Of a stretch of DNA of 64,000 nucleotides, positions 56,281 to 64,000 are shown in pieces (within the stretch, counting starts at the first letter, position 1; each line of letters opens with the position of its first letter). The translations under genes and the position numbers were made by a program. The DNA comes from Hyphomicrobium album (GTDB lineage: Bacteria > Pseudomonadota > Alphaproteobacteria > Rhizobiales > Hyphomicrobiaceae): assembly GCF_009708035.1 (NCBI RefSeq), contig NZ_WMBQ01000001.1, positions 930,001-994,000 of the forward strand, read 5' to 3'. The notes below the pieces were generated by a model. That model was not told the origin of the DNA and ran no database searches. It saw only the letters and a program-made list of their open reading frames with translations.

Positions 56281-58242
56281 TTACTGCAGGCCGGTGGCGC
56301 TGGTCGGCGTTATGCTGCCCTGCGCCGCCTGCGGTTGCTGCTCGGGCCCCTGCCCGTACTTCGCCAGCACGCCACGTGCCTGGTGCACGACCGCGTCGGC
56401 AATGGCCGCTTGGCCCTCGGCCGTCGGGTGGAACGCACCCGAATACGTCGCCGCCAGCACCAGCTGGAACCAGGCGAACGCGTCGAGCTTCAACACCTTC
56501 TGCAAGAGCGACGCGGCCACATGAAAGTTGCCGGTCATGAACGCGTCGTTCGGCGTGCGGAACCAGCGCTGGCGCGAGGCATACGCCTTGAAGTCCGCCG
56601 GGTTGAAGGGGCGCCACCCTTGCTCGGTCTTGCGCGGCAGACGCAGGTCGTCGGCAATGTCGGCCCCGTCGTACGTCGTGCCCGCACAAATGCCGCGGCC
56701 GACGAAGTCGCGTCGATGGCCGTCGACGAACGTCCATTGATAGTGCTCGGCGGCTCCCTTCATCGACGTATTGAGCTTGTCGGCGATCCACGTGCCGACG
56801 CGGAGCTTCTGCTCGCTCAAGGCGAAGTCGGGCAACACGTCCATGCCCGCGACGCCATCAGGGCAGGTGCTCGTGCCGTCGCCCTGCAGCGCCAGTCCGG
56901 GATACGCCGTAAGCAGCACCCGGTCTGACTGCTCCCAGGGAATGTGCAGCAGGTAGTGAATCGCACGATTGAGCGACTTGTAGCGCAGGATCAGCGCTTC
57001 GAGACCGATGCTCGCGTCGTCGAGGCTGTGCACCTGGCCGAACCAGCCGCCGAGCTTGCGCAGCGTCGATTCATCCGACAGCACCGCGTTGGCGAGCAAG
57101 CGGGAGAAGCCCACGTCGTTGCCGCCGACCGACACGAGCATGAGATCGATCGAGCGCGAGTTGATCGGATCGCACTTGCGCAACGTCAGCCCGCCCTTCA
57201 GCTCCGGGATCGTCCCGTCCATGTGGTAGGCCTCGGGGAGATCCTGGTACGGCGCCTCGTTCTTGTCGCACTGCGCCGAGGCGATCGCCGAGATCTGCGA
57301 CATGTCGCTTGGATTGGGCACCCACTCGTTGCCGGCATATTTCAGGAAGAGACCGAAGGTGACCTCCGACCCCGAGCAAGCGACGCCGACATAGGTGACG
57401 GCGCGATGGTCGTCCTCGATGGAAAGCTGCAGCGCCGCGCGCACCTGGTGCGAATAGAGCGAGCGATGGCAGCCCTGGTCGGACCAGCGCGCGTTCTCCT
57501 GGATGAAGGCCTTGTCGCCGATCGTCTTCCAGGGGCCGATGCGCGCCGGATAGCCTGTGAGATCGACCTTGCCCGAGCGTTCGCCGTAGTCGGCGGTTCG
57601 ATCGCGCGAGAAGCGCACCGGGACGTCGGGGTTGCCTTCGCCCGAGGCGAAGCTGTCGCCCATGCCGACGATCAGCAGGTCCTTGACTTGGACTTTTTCG
57701 CTCGCCACCTCGCGGCCGCCGATCTCCACCGAAACCGTCGCGCCGGCTGGATAGGCAATTTTGAAGTGCGCTTCCTCGCTGCACGGCTGGGTGACGACGT
57801 CGCCGCGCAACTCTCCGCCGAGCGGTGCCGTCAGCCACGTGCACGAGAGGCCAGCCGCCTCATCGACATTGCCGATCTTGAAGGCGACGCGATGCGACTT
57901 CGGATTGATGTAGTCGCTGCCGTCCTTGCAGTCGAAGCGGTTGTTGCGCGCATCCCAGCAGGTGTCGCGGAACATCGTCTCCGCCCAGCCATTCTCGTGG
58001 CGGGCGCTCAGCGCCTGTTCGGCGGCGAGGATCGGATGCTGCAGCTGGTCCTCGGGCGGCAGCGCCAAAAACGTGGCGCGATGCACCTCGGTGTCGGCGG
58101 CATCGGAGAAGAAGCGGAACGAGTTCTCGACGTGCCAGGTGATCTTCGGCACGGGCAGCGGCGCAACCTGCGCCAAGCCCGATGAGCTCAGCACCCCCGC
58201 CAATACCAGCAGCACCGTGAGGTGGGCTGCCGTTCGCGACAT
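56281..58242 (-). CDS. Large secreted SGNH/GDSL hydrolase
   Basis: The 653-residue protein has a signal peptide (LTVLLVLAGVLSSSGLAQ). Residues 25-185 form a Cys-containing beta-rich domain of no recognised family. The SGNH hydrolase core then starts with IVGMGDSFASGEGNP (catalytic Ser197), contains SVGGNDVGFSRLL (block III) and ends with AFHPTAEGQAAIADAV (catalytic His). Its size is far above usual GDSL esterases. Secreted family members cleave ester bonds in lipids or acetylated glycans. ATG at 58242 gives the signal peptide; the frame extends upstream over the next gene's end. Confidence 0.88.
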   Translation of the reverse strand: MSRTAAHLTVLLVLAGVLSSSGLAQVAPLPVPKITWHVENSFRFFSDAADTEVHRATFLALPPEDQLQHPILAAEQALSARHENGWAETMFRDTCWDARNNRFDCKDGSDYINPKSHRVAFKIGNVDEAAGLSCTWLTAPLGGELRGDVVTQPCSEEAHFKIAYPAGATVSVEIGGREVASEKVQVKDLLIVGMGDSFASGEGNPDVPVRFSRDRTADYGERSGKVDLTGYPARIGPWKTIGDKAFIQENARWSDQGCHRSLYSHQVRAALQLSIEDDHRAVTYVGVACSGSEVTFGLFLKYAGNEWVPNPSDMSQISAIASAQCDKNEAPYQDLPEAYHMDGTIPELKGGLTLRKCDPINSRSIDLMLVSVGGNDVGFSRLLANAVLSDESTLRKLGGWFGQVHSLDDASIGLEALILRYKSLNRAIHYLLHIPWEQSDRVLLTAYPGLALQGDGTSTCPDGVAGMDVLPDFALSEQKLRVGTWIADKLNTSMKGAAEHYQWTFVDGHRRDFVGRGICAGTTYDGADIADDLRLPRKTEQGWRPFNPADFKAYASRQRWFRTPNDAFMTGNFHVAASLLQKVLKLDAFAWFQLVLAATYSGAFHPTAEGQAAIADAVVHQARGVLAKYGQGPEQQPQAAQGSITPTSATGLQ

Positions 58243-58262
58243 CTGCTGCTCCCCTCGCCTCG

Positions 58263-59075
58263 CTAGAGGCGTCCGCGGCGCCTCGCAAAGTAGATCCGCC
58301 ACACGCGCGACAACGGCGATATCCCTGCTTGCTCCGACGCTATCCTGGAACCAAGCCTCTCCAAAGCCGCCAAATAGGGCTCAACGAGGGCAACGGGCAG
58401 GATCGCGGTCCGCAGAGTTAGCGACGCAACCGACATTAAGCGGCGCACCTCGCCGAGGCTTTGGCGCGTTCTGGCCAGGATCGGTTGCACGACCGGCGCC
58501 CAATCCTGCACGGGCTCCCGCGCAAGTGGATCGTGCCCTTTGGCCAGCAATAGCGGCAGAGCGCGCAACAACTGTACCCGCCCGTAAGCTTGCGCGGCGG
58601 CGCCGATGATCCCGCGCGCGTTTGCCTCCTCGACGCCTAGAATGCGGGCAGAAAGTCGAAACGCCGCACCCTGGCTCGCATCGAGGAAAGCGTCGAGCGC
58701 GGCAGCGTCGGCGAGTGCGCCCGGTTGCAGCAGCGTCTCGTATGCATCGACGATCGACAAGATGTCGCCGATGGGTAGCGCGCCGCTCTCGATGGCGTAG
58801 CGCAGTCGGTCGGCGACCGGCGACCCCGTTGCCTCCGCCGTCTTTTCCCCGCCAAGCGTGTCGCGCCACCAGTGCAGGCGGATCGCGCCCATCGCCGGCT
58901 CGCGCACGCTTGTCGGGATGCGCGCGATCTCGCCGTGGAAGGCGGCGACGGTCATCAGTGCGTCGCGCGCCGGTGCGGGAGCGAGCAGCGCGGCGAGATA
59001 GCGGTCATGGTCGAGGTCGCGCGCCTCATCGCGCACGATGGCGGCGTTAGGCAGGCTGGCGTCCTTCGCAACCAT
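58263..59075 (-). CDS. Squalene/phytoene synthase-fold protein, NDUFAF6-like
   Basis: The 270-residue helical protein resembles the squalene/phytoene synthase superfamily (LDHDRYLAALLAPAPARDALMTVAAFHGEIARIP, then MGAIRLHWWRDTLGG and YGRVQLLRALPLLLAKGHDPL), but the two Asp-rich substrate motifs (DxxxD) are absent, as in the complex I assembly factor NDUFAF6 of mitochondria. A catalytic role in isoprenoid synthesis is therefore unlikely; help in NADH dehydrogenase assembly is the better inference. It lies directly after the NDUFAF3-like gene, six bases apart. Confidence 0.85.
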   Translation of the reverse strand: MVAKDASLPNAAIVRDEARDLDHDRYLAALLAPAPARDALMTVAAFHGEIARIPTSVREPAMGAIRLHWWRDTLGGEKTAEATGSPVADRLRYAIESGALPIGDILSIVDAYETLLQPGALADAAALDAFLDASQGAAFRLSARILGVEEANARGIIGAAAQAYGRVQLLRALPLLLAKGHDPLAREPVQDWAPVVQPILARTRQSLGEVRRLMSVASLTLRTAILPVALVEPYLAALERLGSRIASEQAGISPLSRVWRIYFARRRGRL

Positions 59076-59081
59076 ACGGCC

Positions 59082-59459
59082 TCAATCGACGGCGATCAGC
59101 CCGGCGCCGAAATCGCGCCCCTCCGCCAGCAGCACATTATACGTGCGCGCGGCCGCGCCAGTGCTCATCGGCTCGAGCCCGATCCCGGCGTCGGCGAAGA
59201 CTTTGGCGACGGATGCCGGCGGCACGCGATGCTCGAGCCCCGTGCCCAGCAGGACGAACGACGGCCGCTTCAGCTCGTCGATGAACAGCTGGCAGCGTTC
59301 CGGCGTCAGCTCGTCGAGCGCGGTGACATCCCACCCGTAGATGCCGCTCGGCACGATAATGAGCGAGCCGCGGTGGCTCATGTCAGCGAAGCGGAAGCCG
59401 CCGTTGCCATAGGCGTCGATCGGCGCGCGGCCCGGATAGTAGGCTTTGACGGACGGCAT
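59082..59459 (-). CDS. Mth938-like domain protein, NDUFAF3-like
   Basis: The 125-residue protein has the DUF498/Mth938 fold with IDAYGNGGFRFADMSHRGSLIIVPSGIYGWDV and FVLLGTGLEHRVPP, and matches mitochondrial NDUFAF3, a complex I assembly factor. The neighbouring secF-secD genes form its conserved context in alphaproteobacteria. ATG at 59459 gives the family N-terminus (MPSVKAYYPGRAPIDAYG). It follows secF after 19 bases and precedes the NDUFAF6-like gene. Confidence 0.92.
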   Translation of the reverse strand: MPSVKAYYPGRAPIDAYGNGGFRFADMSHRGSLIIVPSGIYGWDVTALDELTPERCQLFIDELKRPSFVLLGTGLEHRVPPASVAKVFADAGIGLEPMSTGAAARTYNVLLAEGRDFGAGLIAVD

Positions 59460-59478
59460 GGTGCGCCCGCCACGTTCG

Positions 59479-60501
59479 TCAGCGCCGCGGCCGACCAGCC
59501 GCTGCCGCCTTAGCGCGGTCGGCACCGGCGGAGGTCGCCGGAGCGATCACCGGCGCCGCCTCGACCTTCGGGGCGCTGCCGATCGTATCGCGCTTCACGC
59601 CGAGGAAGCCGAGCATCGGAGCGGCGATGAAGATCGACGAGTACGTGCCGATCAAGATGCCGAACAGCATGGCAAAGGAGAAGTTGCGGATCACCTCGCC
59701 GCCGAAAATGAGTAGCGCCAGAATGCCGGCGATGGCGGTCATGCCGGTCAGGATGGTGCGCGACAGCGTCTCGTTGATGGAGACGTTCAAGAGCTCGGTA
59801 AGGTCCATGCGCTTGTACTTGCGCAAGTTCTCGCGAATGCGGTCCGACACGACGACGGAGTCGTTCACCGAATAGCCGAGAATTGTGAGCAGCGACGCAA
59901 CGATCGACAGGTCGAACTCCAGCCCCAACAGCGAGAATAGGCCGACCGTCACTAGCACGTCGTGCAACAGCGCCACCACGGTGCCGAGCGCAAACTGCCA
60001 TTCGAAGCGGAACCACACGTAGATGATGATGGCAATCAGCGAGGCGAACACGGCAATGAGGCCGGTGCGCCGTAGCTCGCTCGACACGGCCGGGCCGACC
60101 ACCTCGATGCGCCGCTGCGTGTACTCCGGCCCCAGGGTGTCGACGACCTTCTTCATCGCCGCCTGCTGCTCGCCCTCGCCGCCCTTCTGCTGCTCGACGC
60201 GGATGAGCACGTCCGTATCGGCGCCGAAGCTCTGGATCTGCACCGAGCCGATGCCGAGTGCGTTCAGCTTCTCGCGCATCTCGGAGAGGTCGGCCGGTCC
60301 GTTCTTGTGCTGCACCTCGATCAGCGAGCCGCCGATGAAGTCGACGCCGTAGTTCAGCCCCTTGGTGAAGTAGAGACCGAGCGACGCCGCCATGAAGATC
60401 AAGGACAGCGTGAAGCACAGCCCCTTGTAGCGCATGAAAGGGATCCGCAGATTGTGCGGGAAGAAGTCGAAGCCCTTGAAGTCGGGAACGGGGAAGAACA
60501 T
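59479..60501 (-). CDS. secF: Protein translocase subunit SecF
   Basis: The 340-residue membrane protein has six helices with the periplasmic domain between helices 1 and 2 (GLNYGVDFIGGSLIEVQHKNGP) and the conserved SVNDSVVVSDRIRENLRKYKRM region. With SecD it uses proton motive force to complete protein export through SecYEG. The C-terminus has an Ala/Arg-rich tail. It is in the operon yajC-secD-secF, 11 bases after secD. Confidence 0.97.
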   Translation of the reverse strand: MFFPVPDFKGFDFFPHNLRIPFMRYKGLCFTLSLIFMAASLGLYFTKGLNYGVDFIGGSLIEVQHKNGPADLSEMREKLNALGIGSVQIQSFGADTDVLIRVEQQKGGEGEQQAAMKKVVDTLGPEYTQRRIEVVGPAVSSELRRTGLIAVFASLIAIIIYVWFRFEWQFALGTVVALLHDVLVTVGLFSLLGLEFDLSIVASLLTILGYSVNDSVVVSDRIRENLRKYKRMDLTELLNVSINETLSRTILTGMTAIAGILALLIFGGEVIRNFSFAMLFGILIGTYSSIFIAAPMLGFLGVKRDTIGSAPKVEAAPVIAPATSAGADRAKAAAAGRPRR

Positions 60502-60512
60502 CGCTAGCCTCT

Positions 60513-62123
60513 TTAGACCGGCACTTCGACAATGCGGCTCTTGCCTTTGCTCTTCAGCCAGAGCGACACGAGCAAGCGCGTTACGGTGACGGCGGCGAAC
60601 ACCGACGTCAGAATGCCGATGGTAAGGGTGACGGCGAAGCCACGGATGGGGCCGGAGCCGAGCCAGAACATGATGAGCGCGGCGGCCAGCGTCGTCAGCT
60701 GGCTGTCGAGAATGGTGATCCAGGCGCGCTGGAAGCCCTGGTCGATGGCGGCGATTGGCGACTTGCCGCTACGCAGCTCTTCGCGGATGCGCTCATAGAT
60801 GAGCACGTTGGCGTCGACGGCCATGCCGATGGTCAACACGAAGCCGGCGATGCCGGGCAGCGTGAGCGTCGTGCCGAGGATCGTCATCAAGGCGATGATG
60901 AGGAAGCCGTGCACGATGAGGCCGATAACTGCGAACACGCCGAACGTGCCGTAGGCGACGATGGTGAGCACGGCAGTGGCCAGGCAGCCGACCAGACCGG
61001 CAAGTTTGCCCGCTTCGATGGAGTCGGCGCCGAGCGACGGGCCGACGGTGCGCTCTTCGACGATCGTGAGCTTGGTCGGCAGCGCACCGGAGCGCAGCTG
61101 CACGGCGAGGGTGCTGGCGCTGTCGACCGTGAAGCTGCCGGAGATCTGGCCGGAGCCGCCCAGGATGGGCTCGCGGATGACCGGGGCCGACAGCACCTTG
61201 TTGTCGAGCACGATGGCGAACGGCGAGCCGACGTTGTCCTTGGTGAAGGTGCCGAACTTGCGTGCGCCCGACTGATTGAAGCGGAACGAGATGATCGGCT
61301 CGTTGGTGCGCTGGTCAAAGCCCGGTTGCGCATCGACGAGGTCCTCGCCGGAGACGACCGGCGTCTCCTGCAGCACGTAGCTGCGCCCATCGGCCTCGGT
61401 CGACGGGTACACCTTGTAGCCGACCGGGGTGCGCGTCTGCTTGGCTTCCTCGGCCGAGATATCGGGATGCACCGAATGGAAGGTCAGCTTCGCCGTCTGG
61501 CCGATCAGGTCCTTGAGCTGCTTGGTGTCCTGCAAGCCGGGGAACTGCACGAGGATGCGGTCGGTGCCCTGGCGCACGACCGTCGATTCCGACGTGCCCA
61601 TGGCGTTGACGCGGCGATTGACCGTCTCGATGGCGGCGCTGGCGGCGCTCGACACGCGGTGCTGCATGCCCTGCTGCGTCGGGGTGACGGTGATCGTATC
61701 CCCCGACGAGGCGACAGTGATGTCGTTGCCGCCCGAGCCGAGGATGGCATTGCCGATCGGCGTGACGAGCTTCTTGACCGCCTCGGTCGCCTTGTCCATC
61801 TCCTCCGGCTTGGTGATCTTCACCTGCACCGAGTTGCCGACGACGCCGAGGCCGGTGAAGCCGACCTTCGCCTCGCGCAGCTGCCGGCGCGTGTCGTCGC
61901 GCAGCGTCGTGAGCCAATCCTTCTCCAGCTCCTTGGTATCCATGGCGAGCAGGAGATGCGCGCCGCCCTGCAGGTCGAGGCCAAGCGGGAGCTGCCGGTG
62001 CGGCAGCCAGCCGGGCCAGCTGTCAACGGTCTGCTTGGAGAAGAAGTTCGGCACCGTGAACAGGACGCCCGCCAGACAGACGAGGACGACGGCGATGATC
62101 TTCCAGCGTTCGAAGTGCAGCAT
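60513..62123 (-). CDS. secD: Protein translocase subunit SecD
   Basis: The 536-residue protein has an N-terminal helix, large periplasmic domain starting PLGLDLQGGAHLLLAMD, and five C-terminal helices with VLTIGMAVDANVLIYERIREELRSGKSP, the RND-type proton-relay region. It acts with SecF in the inner membrane during late steps of export. It lies 47 bases after yajC. Confidence 0.98.
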   Translation of the reverse strand: MLHFERWKIIAVVLVCLAGVLFTVPNFFSKQTVDSWPGWLPHRQLPLGLDLQGGAHLLLAMDTKELEKDWLTTLRDDTRRQLREAKVGFTGLGVVGNSVQVKITKPEEMDKATEAVKKLVTPIGNAILGSGGNDITVASSGDTITVTPTQQGMQHRVSSAASAAIETVNRRVNAMGTSESTVVRQGTDRILVQFPGLQDTKQLKDLIGQTAKLTFHSVHPDISAEEAKQTRTPVGYKVYPSTEADGRSYVLQETPVVSGEDLVDAQPGFDQRTNEPIISFRFNQSGARKFGTFTKDNVGSPFAIVLDNKVLSAPVIREPILGGSGQISGSFTVDSASTLAVQLRSGALPTKLTIVEERTVGPSLGADSIEAGKLAGLVGCLATAVLTIVAYGTFGVFAVIGLIVHGFLIIALMTILGTTLTLPGIAGFVLTIGMAVDANVLIYERIREELRSGKSPIAAIDQGFQRAWITILDSQLTTLAAALIMFWLGSGPIRGFAVTLTIGILTSVFAAVTVTRLLVSLWLKSKGKSRIVEVPV

Positions 62124-62170
62124 CTGTCAACCGATCCCGTTTGCCGTGTGACCGCGGAGCGCGAGGCGCC

Positions 62171-62509
62171 TCACGTCGTCTCCTTGGCCGCTTCGCCCTT
62201 GCCGCGCACGTCGATGAGGGTCGACTTCAAAACGCGCACGCGCATGGTATCCGAAAGCTCGACCTCGACCTCGTCGGAGGCATCGGAGGCCTTCGTCACC
62301 TTGCCGATGAATCCGCCCGAAGTAATGACCGTGTCGCCGCGGCGAACCTGATTGACCAGTTCGCGGTGCGCCTTGGCACGTTGCTGCTGTGGTCGGATCA
62401 CCAAGAAGTAGAAGATGATGATCATGACCAGCATTGGGAACAGCAGTCCTCCCACGCCGCCGAACGGGTCTGCACCCGGAGCCTGGGCAAATGCTGGCGT
62501 GATGAACAT
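62171..62509 (-). CDS. yajC: Preprotein translocase subunit YajC
   Basis: The 112-residue protein has one membrane helix (LLFPMLVMIIIFYFLVIRPQQQR) followed by the conserved RGDTVITSGGFIGKVTK cytoplasmic domain. YajC associates with SecDF in the holotranslocon. It is the first gene of the operon and is divergent from the DUF815 ATPase gene with about 218 bases between them. Confidence 0.97.
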   Translation of the reverse strand: MFITPAFAQAPGADPFGGVGGLLFPMLVMIIIFYFLVIRPQQQRAKAHRELVNQVRRGDTVITSGGFIGKVTKASDASDEVEVELSDTMRVRVLKSTLIDVRGKGEAAKETT

Positions 62510-62727
62510 GCTTCCGTCCCCTTGCGGATATCAGGCAACAGCGTGCCAAGTCTGCGCGAGCGCAGCCATGCGCACTTGCTGTGATTGAAAAGCGCCGTGA
62601 CTATAGTGCTCAGCGGCGTCTTTGCAACTGCGAGCCCAATGGTGCGCTGCCGCACAATTAGGATGACTTAGCGCTTGGCGGCGCTATAGAAGCAGCCGCC
62701 CTGCCACCGCAAGTAAAAAGCGCGCAG

Positions 62728-63636
62728 GTGCCGAAAAATCGCGAGCCGATGATGAACGACGAAGCCGCCCTGACGCAGCGCCTCGAGCGCTTGGCCGCCG
62801 CGCTGGAGCGGCTCGCCGGCCCGGCCCCGGGGCGCCCTGATTTCGAGGCTGCCGAGGCGTTCGTCTGGCACGCCGACGAGGAGCGTTTCGAGCCTGTCCC
62901 GCACGTCAACCGTGTGCCACTTCGCCTGCTCCGCGGCCTGGAAGGCGTCGCGCCGCAGCTGTCCCAGAACACCGAGCAGTTCGCCCGCCGCCTGCCGGCC
63001 AACAACGCGCTTCTCTGGGGCGCGCGCGGCATGGGCAAATCGTCTTTGGTAAAGGCCGTCCACGCCGACGTGCGCTCCCGCCTCGCCAAGGAGCTGCGGG
63101 CCGCCGGCGTCGACCTCAAGCTGGTCGAGATCCATCGCGAGGACATCGCCTCGCTGCCGCGCTGCCTGGCTGCGATGCGCGCGAGCCCGCATCGGTTCAT
63201 CGTCTTCTGCGATGACCTCTCCTTCGACAAAGACGACACCAGCTACAAATCGCTGAAGGCCGTGCTCGAAGGCGGCATCGAGGGGCGTCCAGAGAACGTC
63301 ATCTTCTATGCAACATCGAACCGCCGGCATCTGATGCCGCGCGAGATGGTCGAGAACGAGCGGTCCACCGCCATCAATCCCTCCGAGGCGGTGGAAGAGA
63401 AGGTTTCGTTGTCCGACCGCTTCGGCTTGTGGCTCGGGTTTCACAACTGCAGCCAGGACGACTATCTCGACATGGTGCGCGGCTATGCCAAGCACTTCGG
63501 GCTGAAGATTGCTGACGACGAGTTGGTGCGCGAGGCGCTTGAATGGAGCGTCACGCGCGGCTCGCGCTCTGGGCGCGTCGCCTGGCAATTCACGCAGCAT
63601 CTGGCCGGCAAGCTCGGCAAGCGCCTCGAGACGTGA
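62728..63636 (+). CDS. DUF815 family AAA ATPase
   Basis: The protein of up to 302 residues is a COG2607/DUF815 ATPase. Walker A is WGARGMGKSS at 98-106 and Walker B FIVFCDDLSFD near 160; sensor-type ATSNRRHLMPREM is typical, followed by DRFGLWLGFHNCSQDDYLDMVRGY. The role is unknown, although the gene is regularly next to yajC/secDF in alphaproteobacteria. Start may be GTG 62728, ATG 62749 or ATG 62752; none has a good ribosome-binding site. Confidence 0.92.
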   Translation: MPKNREPMMNDEAALTQRLERLAAALERLAGPAPGRPDFEAAEAFVWHADEERFEPVPHVNRVPLRLLRGLEGVAPQLSQNTEQFARRLPANNALLWGARGMGKSSLVKAVHADVRSRLAKELRAAGVDLKLVEIHREDIASLPRCLAAMRASPHRFIVFCDDLSFDKDDTSYKSLKAVLEGGIEGRPENVIFYATSNRRHLMPREMVENERSTAINPSEAVEEKVSLSDRFGLWLGFHNCSQDDYLDMVRGYAKHFGLKIADDELVREALEWSVTRGSRSGRVAWQFTQHLAGKLGKRLET

Positions 63637-63704
63637 GCGCGGGAGCGGCGCTTGACACTCGCGCCGTGAACGGCTTGCGTGCGGGTGCTCAAAATTGGGA
63701 TCGG

Positions 63705-64000
63705 ATGAAAATGCGACGCACGCTCCTCACCTACTCTGCGGCTGCCTGCCTAGCGCTTGCCAGCTTCGCCGCAGCCCGCGCCGACGATCCGCCCTTCATC
63801 GGCACCTGGTCGCTCGATCCCGTCAACTGTAGGGCCGGCCAGGAGACGGAGAACGCACCCATCGTCATCACGAAGGACCGCTACGACCAGCACGAGAGCC
63901 ACTGCACGTTCAAGTCCGTCCAGCAGAAGGACAGCGACTGGAAGGTCACGTCCGATTGCATGGTCGAGGGCAGCGCCACGCCCTACGACTTCACGCTGAC
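63705..64000 (+). CDS. Secreted protein, partial (runs off the window)
   Basis: An ATG at 63705, with GGGATCGG just upstream, starts a frame that stays open to the window end (about 98 residues). It begins with a signal peptide (MKMRRTLLTYSAAACLALASFAAARA) and continues DDPPFIGTWSLDPVNCRAGQET, with three cysteines in the visible mature part (NCRA, HCTF, DCMV). The FIGTWSLDP start resembles small lipocalin-like periplasmic proteins of rhizobial relatives. The C-terminus is not seen, so no function is given. Confidence 0.75.
   Translation, partial: MKMRRTLLTYSAAACLALASFAAARADDPPFIGTWSLDPVNCRAGQETENAPIVITKDRYDQHESHCTFKSVQQKDSDWKVTSDCMVEGSATPYDFTL

Noticed and set aside
63757-63999. Ser/Arg-rich open frame at the right end
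   Set aside because: It is an out-of-frame shadow of the signal-peptide-containing frame that starts at 63705.

Overview
The window is a high-GC chromosomal segment of an alphaproteobacterium, most likely of the order Hyphomicrobiales. The evidence is gene order: a DUF177-plsX-fabH-ihfA-merR block, yajC-secD-secF followed by NDUFAF3- and NDUFAF6-like genes, rplM-rpsI, a membrane H+-pyrophosphatase, a CBP3-type cytochrome bc1 chaperone and several typical small secreted proteins. Genus cannot be fixed from this sequence. Nothing indicates a plasmid, and I see no prophage, insertion sequence or CRISPR array.

Layout. 1-5160: cold-shock protein, hemolysin-III family membrane protein, a conspicuously AT-richer KAP-family P-loop NTPase (probable acquired defence-type gene), then about 1.2 kb of mostly non-coding, repeat-containing DNA with two small hypothetical genes. 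5160-12420: housekeeping and unknowns (DUF533, CoA-binding protein, a crotonase-fold protein without catalytic glutamates, rplM-rpsI, TerC/YjbE family, argC, ctaA). 12520-21085: an exopolysaccharide locus with deacetylase, chain-length protein with a degenerate tyrosine-kinase domain, Wza-type export lipoprotein, GT4 glycosyltransferase, undecaprenyl-phosphate sugar transferase and Wzy/ligase-type polymerase. 21090-27435: two divergent operons holding three imelysins, a di-haem CxxCH oxidoreductase and a DUF1513 protein, resembling iron-regulated periplasmic clusters. 27620-31601: DUF1097, pgi and tal as adjacent separate genes, flavin reductase.

31640-38860: a broken patatin gene and a run of redox enzymes (three SDRs, one aldo/keto reductase) with AraC and TetR regulators and a PaaI thioesterase; a 27-bp imperfect palindrome sits upstream of the thioesterase-tetR pair. 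38940-46660: secreted peptide, tRNA-Pro(GGG), PPTase, merR, ihfA, fabH, plsX, DUF177, CBP3 chaperone, bamE, then a DJ-1/PfpI gene divergent from a second tetR with two clean operators between them. 46710-54060: hppA, small secreted proteins, a DUF937-like protein, DUF2157 plus GDYXXLXY pair, trmFO. 54150-64000: XRE regulator, SulP transporter, large SGNH hydrolase, NDUFAF6-like and NDUFAF3-like genes, secF-secD-yajC, DUF815 ATPase and the start of a secreted protein running off the end.

The points most deserving a second look are the KAP NTPase island, the three-imelysin/di-haem/DUF1513 cluster, the polysaccharide locus with its pseudo-kinase, the two palindromic TetR operator regions, the frameshifted patatin and the pairing of two complex I assembly-factor homologues. 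I do not claim to have demonstrated a wholly new system.
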